Positions 1 through 6,455 of a stretch of DNA of 11,509 bases are shown here, in pieces. The position numbers and the translations under genes are program-made. Within the stretch, counting starts at the first letter, position 1. The number at the start of each line of letters is the position of its first letter. Where the stretch lies: NCBI GenBank assembly GCA_903913355.1, contig CAIWKU010000266.1, positions 1-11,509 on the forward strand, written 5' to 3'. The DNA is from an uncultured Bacteroidota bacterium. Its GTDB lineage: Bacteria > Bacteroidota > Bacteroidia > Chitinophagales > Chitinophagaceae. The notes below the pieces were generated by a model. It ran no database searches, was not told the origin of the DNA, and saw only the letters and a program-made list of their open reading frames with translations.

Positions 1-274
1 AAAAAATGGATGGGGCTGCATGGTATAACTGAGGCGCCTGCTCAATTTTTTTGAAGGGCAGTTGATAAGCTTCTGCAAAAAAGGAAGCAGTGGATAATGC
101 CCGGTTTGCAGGACTGGAAATAAATGCATCAATAGCAATCTTCTTCTCCAACATCCGTTTGGCCATCAAAGGGGCATCTTTTTTTCCCCGCTCATTCAGG
201 GGGCGATCAAAATCAGCCTGCCCAATTTTTGCCCAGCTACTTTTCGCGTGGCGTATAACTAATAATTGCTTCAC
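1..274 (-). CDS. sixA: SixA-type phosphohistidine phosphatase, 3' part cut by window edge
   Basis: This is the N-terminal part (91 codons) of a histidine phosphatase superfamily protein that runs off the left edge. Read on the minus strand from a GTG, it begins MKQLLVIRHAKSSW. This contains the RH(A/G) signature, with the catalytic histidine at residue 9, and SSPANRALSTA follows near residue 55, as in SixA and related small phosphatases. The family is usually about 160 residues, so a little over half is visible. Known members remove phosphate from phosphohistidine, for example on the HPt domain of E. coli ArcB; the target here is unknown. GTG was chosen because it puts the first beta strand at the usual distance from the RH motif and no ATG fits. 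The gene is divergent from mnmH, with 37 bp between the two start codons. Family assignment is firm; the exact substrate is not. Confidence 0.85.
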   Translation of the reverse strand, partial: MKQLLVIRHAKSSWAKIGQADFDRPLNERGKKDAPLMAKRMLEKKIAIDAFISSPANRALSTASFFAEAYQLPFKKIEQAPQLYHAAPSIF

Positions 275-277
275 AAG

Positions 278-285
278 CAAACTTA
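278..285 (-). promoter_or_regulatory. Candidate -7 promoter box for sixA
   Basis: The minus strand reads TAAGTTTG, an exact match to the Bacteroidota -7 consensus TAnnTTTG. It ends 3 bases before the GTG start, so transcription would begin at or about the start codon and give an essentially leaderless message. I see no matching TTG-type -33 element at the right distance, so this is a weak call. Confidence 0.35.
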
Positions 286-298
286 CAAAAACCCCACT

Positions 299-306
299 TA
301 CATTTG
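299..306 (+). promoter_or_regulatory. Candidate -7 promoter box for mnmH
   Basis: TACATTTG matches TAnnTTTG exactly and ends 5 bases before the mnmH ATG. The start point would fall around the start codon, giving a leaderless or nearly leaderless transcript. No clear -33 TTG is present at the usual spacing. It lies back to back with the sixA box, 13 bp away. Confidence 0.45.
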
Positions 307-311
307 TGGTG

Positions 312-1418
312 ATGGCGATTACCCAGGTATCTATTGATGAATTTTTAACACTCTCCCAAGAACATCCGGTATTGGATGTGAGAAGTCCGGGTGAATTTAT
401 CCATGCCCATATCCCCGGTGCCCATAGTCTGCCCCTTTTTACTGATGAAGAGCGTAAGGTTGTTGGAACTGCCTATAAACAGGAAAGCAAACAAATTGCC
501 ATTAAACTGGGATTGGATTTTTTTGGCAAAAAGATGCTCAATATGTTGGCTGAAGTGGAGAAAATAATCTCTTCCCTTTCAGTGTCTGAAAAAAGAAAAG
601 AGCAAAATAAACCGACCACTTTATTAGTTCATTGCTGGCGGGGTGGTATGCGAAGCGCGGGAGTTGCCTGGCTGCTGGATCTGTATGGCTATAAAGTATA
701 TACACTAACAGGTGGATATAAGATGTATCGCCGCTGGGCATTACAGCAATTTGAAAAAGAATATCCTATTCAAATTGTGGGTGGATATACTGGCAGTGGT
801 AAAACAGAAGCTTTACAAGAATTGAAAAATAAGAATGCCGTTATTATCGATCTGGAAAAACTGGCTTCGCATAAAGGATCTGCTTTTGGTAAACTGGGCC
901 AGGCGCCGCAACCCTCACAAGAGATGTTTGAAAATGAATTGGCCAAAGAATTGTTTAGGGCTGCGGGCAACTGTATCAAAATGATTGCTTCAGGTGGATC
1001 TCCGGTTATCTGGATGGAAGATGAAAGCCAGCGGATTGGTGACGTAAATATCCCTACCGGTTTTTATCGCACCATGCGAACTAAAAAGCTGTATTTCCTG
1101 AATATTCCCTTTGAAGAACGGCTCAATTTTATTGTGAGCCATTATGGAAAATTTGAAAAAGAAAAATTGCTCAACGCAATTATACGAATCAAGAAAAGAT
1201 TAGGGGGACTCGAAACAAAAACTGCCGTTAACTACTTGTTGGAAGATGATATCAAAGGATGTTTCTCCGTATTATTATATTACTATGATAAATTTTATCA
1301 GAAGGGCTTGCAAAGCAGGGATAATCTTGAAAAGCTATTTCATAAAATTGAATTGGATACGGTTTCTGCTGAGCAATCAAGCAGAAAATTAATGGACTAT
1401 TGCGAATTGCCTGCCTGA
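312..1418 (+). CDS. mnmH: tRNA 2-selenouridine synthase
   Basis: MnmH (SelU/YbbB) replaces the sulfur of 2-thiouridine at the wobble position of certain tRNAs with selenium from selenophosphate, through an S-geranylated intermediate. The 368-residue product is close to the E. coli length of about 364. An N-terminal rhodanese domain (about residues 5-140) carries HCWRGGMRS with the catalytic Cys at 108. A P-loop domain follows with Walker A GYTGSGKT at 158-165. The start at 312 puts MAITQVSIDEFL before the conserved VLDVRSPGEF. A longer open frame from base 90 runs antisense through sixA and adds sequence foreign to the family, so I reject it. The gene converges on the NRAMP-like transporter with 4 bp between stop codons. 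No selD is visible in the window. Confidence 0.95.
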   Translation: MAITQVSIDEFLTLSQEHPVLDVRSPGEFIHAHIPGAHSLPLFTDEERKVVGTAYKQESKQIAIKLGLDFFGKKMLNMLAEVEKIISSLSVSEKRKEQNKPTTLLVHCWRGGMRSAGVAWLLDLYGYKVYTLTGGYKMYRRWALQQFEKEYPIQIVGGYTGSGKTEALQELKNKNAVIIDLEKLASHKGSAFGKLGQAPQPSQEMFENELAKELFRAAGNCIKMIASGGSPVIWMEDESQRIGDVNIPTGFYRTMRTKKLYFLNIPFEERLNFIVSHYGKFEKEKLLNAIIRIKKRLGGLETKTAVNYLLEDDIKGCFSVLLYYYDKFYQKGLQSRDNLEKLFHKIELDTVSAEQSSRKLMDYCELPA

Positions 1419-1422
1419 TGTA

Positions 1423-2682
1423 TTAGCGAACCCATCCGGCAATCGTGAGGTATCCCATCCAACCCATCACCAATACCACCACCCAGCCGGCGGCCTGCAT
1501 CCAAACAGGGTGTGTATATCCTTTCATTAATTTTTTTCGGGTGCAGGCAATCAATAAAACACCCAATGCGACAGGAAGGATACAACCATTAATTACACCC
1601 GCTAAGAGGAGCAATTGTCTGGGCTTACCAATCCATAAAAAAACGAGGGTAGACAACACAATGAATAATGAAATACAGAATCGTTCATGCTTAACCAGAA
1701 ATGGGTGAAAAGTTTTCAGAAAGGAAACCGAAGTATATGCTGCACCAATTACCGATGAAATAGCTGCGCTCCATAAAACGATACCAAATACCCGAAGCCC
1801 GAATTCTCCGGCTGCAAAACGAAACACACTGGCGGGTGGATTATCATGGTCCAATACTGCGCCATGGGTTAATACCCCCAATGCAGCAAAAAATAATATA
1901 AAACGCATGATCCCCGATATTACAATACCGCTGATCGCACTCCTGTTTACTTCGGGGATAGACTCTTTTCCTTTGATACCGGCATCCAATAAGCGATGCG
2001 CTCCGGAGAAAGTAATATACCCTCCAACGGTTCCTCCTACAATGGTAATAATCGCCTGTGAACTGATGGTTTCCGGAATGATGGTATGATGCAATGCCTG
2101 CAGAATGGGCGGGTGTGAGCTGAAGGCAATAATCAAAGTCAATAGAATTTTTGCAGAGCCGGCAATTCTTGTAAAATTATCCAGCATCTTGCCCATTTCT
2201 TTGATCCAGAAAAGAAGCAGGGCAGCCACACAACTAATGATGGCGCCAGTTTGAAAAGAAATACCCGTTAATACATTTACACCCAATCCGCAACCGGCTA
2301 TATTGGCGATATTAAAACAAAATCCTCCCATTACCACCAGTGCTGCAATAAAATATCCGAGTCCGGGTAATAACTGATTGGAAAGATCCTGCGCCCTAAG
2401 TTCACTTACGGTAAGTATGCGCCAGGTATTTAATTGTGCTCCGATATCCAATAAAATAGAAACCAAAATCACAAACCCAAAACTGGCCATCAGTTGTTGG
2501 GTAAATACTGTGGTTTGTGTGAGAAAGCCCGGACCAATAGAAGAATTGGCCATCAGAAAAGCAGCCCCAAGTCCTACCCCGCTAAAAAGATTTCGTTTAG
2601 TGGCTTTGAATGGCAATGGAATTCTTTTGAAGTGAATGGTAAATATTTTCTGCAAATAACAAAGCATTTTCTCCATCACCAT
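1423..2682 (-). CDS. NRAMP-like transporter of the 5-oxoprolinase operon (YcsG-like)
   Basis: This is an integral inner-membrane protein of up to 419 residues with about 11 hydrophobic segments and the NRAMP (LeuT-like) layout. By recollection it matches B. subtilis YcsG, which also sits beside the ycsF/kipI/kipA (pxpABC) genes. The first transmembrane segment has GPGF at 50-53 where metal-transporting NRAMPs have DPGN. The sixth-helix region has GGYITFSGAHR at 220-230 where they have the MPH motif. The residues that coordinate Mn2+ or Fe2+ are therefore absent, and a metal substrate is doubtful; import of 5-oxoproline is my inference from context. The start is uncertain: the ATG at 2682 gives an 86 bp overlap with pxpA, while an in-frame TTG at 2616 gives 397 residues and a 20 bp overlap. 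It is the last gene of the operon. Confidence 0.85.
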   Translation of the reverse strand: MVMEKMLCYLQKIFTIHFKRIPLPFKATKRNLFSGVGLGAAFLMANSSIGPGFLTQTTVFTQQLMASFGFVILVSILLDIGAQLNTWRILTVSELRAQDLSNQLLPGLGYFIAALVVMGGFCFNIANIAGCGLGVNVLTGISFQTGAIISCVAALLLFWIKEMGKMLDNFTRIAGSAKILLTLIIAFSSHPPILQALHHTIIPETISSQAIITIVGGTVGGYITFSGAHRLLDAGIKGKESIPEVNRSAISGIVISGIMRFILFFAALGVLTHGAVLDHDNPPASVFRFAAGEFGLRVFGIVLWSAAISSVIGAAYTSVSFLKTFHPFLVKHERFCISLFIVLSTLVFLWIGKPRQLLLLAGVINGCILPVALGVLLIACTRKKLMKGYTHPVWMQAAGWVVVLVMGWMGYLTIAGWVR

Positions 2683-3337
2683 GAATACAAATGGTTTCGG
2701 CCACTATGGGTATTTCTTTACCGCTGTTGCTAATTACTACCTGTTGCATAACCATTTGGGTTACCTGCTGAATGGATACCTCAACGGATTCAATCATGGC
2801 ATTGGGTTCCGATCTGGGCGTTAAACTTCCATCATCACAATAAGTTCTGTCGGCAAACACTTCGCTTGCAGTACGCAGCCTATTATTTCTGGCTTCAATA
2901 ATAGAATAACTTCCACTCAATCCAAATAGAACCAGATTGGGATCTACATCATAAACGGCTTTCGCAATATTAGCGGCGAGGGAAGCATCTTTTACCGACA
3001 TATTATATAAAGCCCCATGCGGTTTTACATGTTTTAGTTTTGTGCCCAATGATGCCGCTATTTTTTGCAGCAGGTAAACCTGTTGGGTAACCTGATCATA
3101 TATTTCTTCGGAGGATAATTGCATTTCCTTTCGGCCAAACCCGGCTTTATCTGCAAATCCGGGATGTGCTCCGATGGATACATGGTTAAGCAGGGCCAGC
3201 TCAATCGTTTTTTTCATGATGAACTCATCCCCTGCATGGTAACCACAGGCAATATTAGCACTGCTGATAAAGGGCATGAGTAATGCATCATTATCCATCC
3301 CCTCACCCATATCACAATTGATATCCGTTATATACAT
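2597..3337 (-). CDS. pxpA: 5-oxoprolinase subunit A (LamB/YcsF family)
   Basis: PxpA works with PxpB and PxpC as a cytoplasmic ATP-dependent 5-oxoprolinase, converting 5-oxo-L-proline, ATP and water to glutamate, ADP and phosphate. The 246-residue protein has the full set of family motifs: DINCDMGE near the N-terminus, SSANIACGYHAGD around 25-37, GAHPGF around 56-61, HVKPHGALYN just past residue 100, EVFADRTY and a C-terminal ICIHGD. Its length equals that of the E. coli protein within a few residues, so both ends look right. It starts 30 bp after the pxpC stop. Its last 86 bases are overlapped by the longest version of the transporter frame. PxpA alone is inactive in the known system, which agrees with the presence of B and C next door. 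Confidence 0.95.
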   Translation of the reverse strand: MYITDINCDMGEGMDNDALLMPFISSANIACGYHAGDEFIMKKTIELALLNHVSIGAHPGFADKAGFGRKEMQLSSEEIYDQVTQQVYLLQKIAASLGTKLKHVKPHGALYNMSVKDASLAANIAKAVYDVDPNLVLFGLSGSYSIIEARNNRLRTASEVFADRTYCDDGSLTPRSEPNAMIESVEVSIQQVTQMVMQQVVISNSGKEIPIVAETICIHGDGENALLFAENIYHSLQKNSIAIQSH

Positions 3338-3367
3338 GGTCAGAAAATAGTCCGTTAATAAAACAGC

Positions 3368-4354
3368 TTATGCTTTCAGGTATTCCTGCAGGCGGAAGTT
3401 ACAGGCATTTTGGAGTTGCTGCAAATTCATTTCCTGCTCAAAAAATAAGTCTTCAGATTGTTCCGGATTTATTTCCTGCAATTGAAAGGTTTCGCCTGCC
3501 TGCATTTGTGCCAGCGTTGGCAGATCGGCAGTAATTACATGACCCATTCTGGGATACCCACCCGTAGTTTGGTGATCTGCCATTAATATAATCAACTGAC
3601 CATTCGGAAGTAATTGAATGGTTCCACGTGTAACAGCGGTAGAAATCATTTCCTGATGCGATAGGGTTGTTAATGGCCCGGCTTGTAATCTGTATCCCAT
3701 TCGATCACTATCCCTGCTGATGGTATAGACCTGGGTTTTCATTACCACGATACTTTGGTTGTGTAAGTTTCCAAATTCTGCACCTGCAATAAAACGGATA
3801 CTATTGGTTGTATACAATTCAGCAGTTTTTGCTTTCCAGGGAAGCACTTCAAATGCATGATCCGTAAAAACAAAACTGAATGTACCTGGATTGTTTAAAA
3901 GTAACTGATCATTTTTTTGCAATGCCCTTCCATGAAAACCACCGGCATTTACTTTTGTGTTGGTGCTGGTACTATTCAGCCAGGTATCGGCAGTAAAACC
4001 TCCCTGAACAGACAGGTATACCCTCGCACCATATTTTCTTTTTCCAAATGCCAATATAGATCCTTTGCTGATTAATACCGGATGTAGAATCGGCAGTTCT
4101 TTTCCATTGATGGTGGCTGAAAAATCTGCTCCTGCCAAAGCAATTAGCAGGGTTTCTTCAAATAAGATTTCTGCAGCTGGAAAATGCATTTCAAGCACCG
4201 TTTCATTGGGTTGATTTCCTACCAATGCATTGGCAATATGCATGGCAATCCTGTCCATGGCACCACCCGGATTCACGCCCAAATGCTGGTATCCATATCT
4301 GCCCTCGTCCTGAAGGGTATCTAATAATCCGCTCTTATGAATGCGTATACTCAT
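3368..4354 (-). CDS. pxpC: 5-oxoprolinase subunit C (biotin-dependent carboxyltransferase / KipA family)
   Basis: This 328-residue protein belongs to the AHS2 / KipA family, whose B. subtilis member was first described as a partner of the kinase inhibitor KipI. It is now known as a 5-oxoprolinase subunit. Visible family signatures are the N-terminal SGLLDTLQDEGRYGYQHLGV, GGAMD, an ALAGADF core segment, YLSVQGGF, and the C-terminal QTTGGYPRMGHVITADLP. Its first four bases overlap the end of pxpB (ATGA), which implies translational coupling and equal production of the two subunits. In older annotation such proteins are often called allophanate hydrolase subunit 2; the pxpA neighbour argues strongly for the 5-oxoprolinase role. 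Confidence 0.94.
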   Translation of the reverse strand: MSIRIHKSGLLDTLQDEGRYGYQHLGVNPGGAMDRIAMHIANALVGNQPNETVLEMHFPAAEILFEETLLIALAGADFSATINGKELPILHPVLISKGSILAFGKRKYGARVYLSVQGGFTADTWLNSTSTNTKVNAGGFHGRALQKNDQLLLNNPGTFSFVFTDHAFEVLPWKAKTAELYTTNSIRFIAGAEFGNLHNQSIVVMKTQVYTISRDSDRMGYRLQAGPLTTLSHQEMISTAVTRGTIQLLPNGQLIILMADHQTTGGYPRMGHVITADLPTLAQMQAGETFQLQEINPEQSEDLFFEQEMNLQQLQNACNFRLQEYLKA

Positions 4355-5067
4355 GACTGCCCCCAGTTTTTATATTCCGAAAGCGTAATGGAAAAAAACC
4401 TCACTTCATCACCCGGTTGCAGGTAACAGGGAATCTCATTTTTTGGGTCAAACATAGTAATCGGTGTTCTGCCAATTAATTGCCACCCACCCGCAGAACC
4501 AAATGGATAAATACCGGTTTGTTCTCCCGCAATGCCCACACTTCCTGCAGGTACAAACGTTCTGGGAACCGATTTGCGGGCTGTTACAATTCTTTGATCT
4601 ACTGTTCCCATATACGCAAAGCCAGGCAAAAATCCGATCATATATACCCGGTACTCTTTGCCTGTATGAATTTCAATTAATTCCTCTATACTAAGGGTAT
4701 GCAGCTCCGCCAATAAGGCGATATCGGGAGCAATGGAGGAGTCATAACATACAGGAATATTGATACGCCTGGATGCTGCATTGGCAATAGCAATAGGCTG
4801 CTTTATTCTGAGTTCTAATAATGCCGACAGGAAAGTAAAGACCGATTGATTGCCTGCTTCTTTTTTGCAAATAGTTATATCATAAATCAGCGTGAGCGAT
4901 TGAAATGCCGGAATAATATCTTTTACCCCCCTGATTCTATTGGCAGATAAATCATGAAAAAGAGAAATGATCTCCTGGTTGATTTTCGTATCTATCTGAT
5001 TACCTGCTTCAATAGTAATTGAATGGTCTCCGCTGGAATAGATTCGATACGGTGATGAAAATAACAT
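4351..5067 (-). CDS. pxpB: 5-oxoprolinase subunit B (KipI / AHS1 family)
   Basis: This is the first gene of the pxpB-pxpC-pxpA-transporter set. The 238-residue product is of the AHS1/KipI family. It shows YRIYSSGDHSITIEAG at the N-terminus, FLPGFAYMG in the middle, and VPAGSVGIAGEQTGIYPFGS followed by GGWQLIGRTP towards the C-terminus. PxpB and PxpC form the complex thought to activate 5-oxoproline with ATP before PxpA acts. The stop overlaps the pxpC start by 4 bp. The E. coli protein is about 20 residues shorter, a difference without obvious meaning. In B. subtilis KipI also inhibits the sporulation kinase KinA, but nothing here suggests such a role. A promoter candidate lies about 70 bp upstream. 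Confidence 0.94.
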   Translation of the reverse strand: MLFSSPYRIYSSGDHSITIEAGNQIDTKINQEIISLFHDLSANRIRGVKDIIPAFQSLTLIYDITICKKEAGNQSVFTFLSALLELRIKQPIAIANAASRRINIPVCYDSSIAPDIALLAELHTLSIEELIEIHTGKEYRVYMIGFLPGFAYMGTVDQRIVTARKSVPRTFVPAGSVGIAGEQTGIYPFGSAGGWQLIGRTPITMFDPKNEIPCYLQPGDEVRFFSITLSEYKNWGQS

Positions 5068-5134
5068 GATCAGAAATTACTTCTAAAATAAAATGGTTGA
5101 ACCGATCAATCAATGGGGAAATGGCTATGCTGTA

Positions 5135-5142
5135 CAAAGATA
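5135..5142 (-). promoter_or_regulatory. Candidate -7 promoter box for the pxp operon
   Basis: The minus strand reads TATCTTTG, an exact TAnnTTTG match. It sits in the 138 bp gap between the unknown gene at 5206-5664 and pxpB and would leave a leader of about 60 bases. I find no convincing -33 TTG. If real, the operon is transcribed independently of the upstream unknown gene. Confidence 0.4.
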
Positions 5143-5205
5143 TGCTTCTGTTTACCGGCGTAACCTTATTCATCAGTTACCTGAAACAAATTTCCTGCAA
5201 ACTAA

Positions 5206-5664
5206 TTACTCTGCTTTCTTACTGTTTCGGCCTACTGCATAATGTGGCTTTAACTCATCATAAATCTTACGAAGTTGTTCATTGCCTGATTCAGATGCAT
5301 TCTTTGAATTCTGAAAATAAGCACGTGTCTGTTTCATGATCTCATTGCCTATTACCAGCTTGGCATCTTCGAGTTTGGTTTTTACCTGCTCAAGTTCTTC
5401 CAGCAACTCATTATACTGTCCGTATAAATGAACATAATTATTACACACCGTTACATCTACAAAAGAGGGTACGGTATTCGGATTTTTCCGCATGTACTGA
5501 ACCGCTTTCTCAACAAATTCATGTCTTTTCGTATTCAACTTAAACATGCTGCGCCTCTCGCTGGGTTTGAGATTTATATTATTCGGAATCATATTCCGCA
5601 CAGCGGCAATATTCTGTTTGATAGACATTAATTCCGAACCAATAAAACTTCTGAATGAGGCCAT
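5206..5664 (-). CDS. Small protein of unknown function with a central coiled coil
   Basis: I cannot name this 152-residue protein. It is soluble, has no signal peptide or membrane segment, and is rich in charged residues. The N-terminal third contains LKPSERRSMFKLNTKRHEFV followed by EKAVQYMRKNPNTVPSFVDV. A predicted coiled coil follows (LLEELEQVKTKLEDAKLVIGNEI, about 85-107), and then a helical C-terminus ending IYDELKPHYAVGRNS. The pattern resembles, from memory, a small Bacteroidota-restricted family of 150-residue proteins with a 'PEER...K...FV.K..Y...NP..VP.F' motif and a terminal 'IYDDL' motif; its function is not known to me. It lies on the same strand as the pxp genes but 138 bp away, so operon membership is unlikely. 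Codon use and motif order support a real gene. Confidence 0.7.
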   Translation of the reverse strand: MASFRSFIGSELMSIKQNIAAVRNMIPNNINLKPSERRSMFKLNTKRHEFVEKAVQYMRKNPNTVPSFVDVTVCNNYVHLYGQYNELLEELEQVKTKLEDAKLVIGNEIMKQTRAYFQNSKNASESGNEQLRKIYDELKPHYAVGRNSKKAE

Positions 5665-5743
5665 AAAGGGGATATTTATGGTATAACGCTGATTCGAATT
5701 AGAAAATTGCTTATTAATGCACTGATTTTGAAATATTTATCTC

Positions 5744-5755
5744 TTTTGGCCAAAA
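5744..5755. promoter_or_regulatory. 12 bp perfect palindrome in the divergent intergenic region
   Basis: TTTTGGCCAAAA is a perfect 12 bp palindrome in the 215 bp space between the unknown gene (minus strand) and the acyltransferase (plus strand). It could be an operator for a dimeric regulator. A palindrome of this length in AT-rich DNA can also arise by chance, so this is a weak call. Confidence 0.2.
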
Positions 5756-5810
5756 TGTGTAGTGTAAGCGTATTTTACTGGTAGAAGATGAGGTACTTAG
5801 CCCATTATTG

Positions 5811-5831
5811 ATAAGAATATCTCGTTCTTAT
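5811..5831. promoter_or_regulatory. Inverted repeat upstream of the acyltransferase/ligase pair
   Basis: ATAAGAA and TTCTTAT form a perfect 7 bp inverted repeat around a 7 base centre. A further TTCTTAT occurs at 5844-5850, 19 bases after the right arm. The set lies 30-70 bases before the ATG at 5880. It may be an operator; it has no T-tract and is not a terminator. Confidence 0.25.
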
Positions 5832-5879
5832 TTATTAAGTTCATTCTTATTATCTTGTTTTCAATTCTATTGCCGCCAT

Positions 5880-6446
5880 ATGAGACTATTTTGGTCCTTT
5901 TTTCTGCGTATCCAGGGCTGGACGATCAATGGATCGTTCCCTTATCACCTGAAAAAATGTATTCTCATTATTGGTCCGCATACCAGCAGCTGGGATTTTG
6001 TAATCGGACTGGCATTTCGAAGTAAGCTCAAACTCTATCACAGCAAATTCCTGGGTAAAGAAGAATTATTCAAACCACCCTTCGGATTTTTTTTCAGAAA
6101 ACTGGGCGGGTTTCCGGTAAACCGAACCGGGCAACATAATATGGTAGAACAGGTAGTAAGTCAGTTTGATGCTCATGAATCTTTTTTATTAGTACTATCT
6201 CCTGAAGGCACCCGCAAAAAAGTGGATCGCCTCCGGACAGGATTTTATCATATTGCCAAAAAGGCCAATATTCCTATTCTAATGGGCGGATTTGATTTTG
6301 CCAAAAAGCAAATGATTATTTCTGAGCCTTTTTTTGCCTCTTCCAATGAAGAAGCTGACTTTCAACATATATTTCAGTTTTTTGCACCCATTCAGGGAAA
6401 GATCCCTGAAAATGGGATTACAGATTTCAACACCCCAAAAGAATAA
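5880..6446 (+). CDS. PlsC-type lysophospholipid/glycerolipid acyltransferase
   Basis: This 188-residue protein has the two hallmark motifs of the 1-acyl-sn-glycerol-3-phosphate acyltransferase superfamily. HTSSWD at 34-39 is the catalytic HX4D box, and PEGTR at 108-112 is the phosphate-binding box, with GGFPVNR between them. It is the short form common in Bacteroidota, with one N-terminal hydrophobic or amphipathic stretch for membrane attachment. It transfers acyl groups to a lysolipid or related acceptor, but the acceptor cannot be read from sequence. The frame stays open upstream to a TTG at 5808 (212 residues). I prefer the ATG at 5880 because MRLFWSFFLRIQGW matches the usual family start. 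The acyl-CoA ligase begins 9 bp downstream, so the two are probably co-transcribed. Confidence 0.85.
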   Translation: MRLFWSFFLRIQGWTINGSFPYHLKKCILIIGPHTSSWDFVIGLAFRSKLKLYHSKFLGKEELFKPPFGFFFRKLGGFPVNRTGQHNMVEQVVSQFDAHESFLLVLSPEGTRKKVDRLRTGFYHIAKKANIPILMGGFDFAKKQMIISEPFFASSNEEADFQHIFQFFAPIQGKIPENGITDFNTPKE

Positions 6447-6455
6447 CCATACGAT

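Noticed and set aside
90..311. An N-terminal extension of mnmH by 74 residues
   Set aside because: It is antisense to sixA, whose motifs are clear, and has no resemblance to the family. The normal MnmH start is at 312.
3368..5067. Reading pxpB and pxpC as allophanate hydrolase / urea carboxylase subunits
   Set aside because: The adjacent pxpA and the operon order match the 5-oxoprolinase system, and no biotin carboxylase or amidase gene is present.
5097..5339. A plus-strand open frame of 80 codons across the pxpB upstream gap
   Set aside because: It overlaps the end of the unknown gene antisense, has no recognisable features, and covers the promoter candidate for the pxp operon.
5808..5879. 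A 24-residue extension of the acyltransferase from a TTG
   Set aside because: The ATG at 5880 gives the usual family N-terminus, and the extension contains the inverted repeat expected in non-coding DNA.
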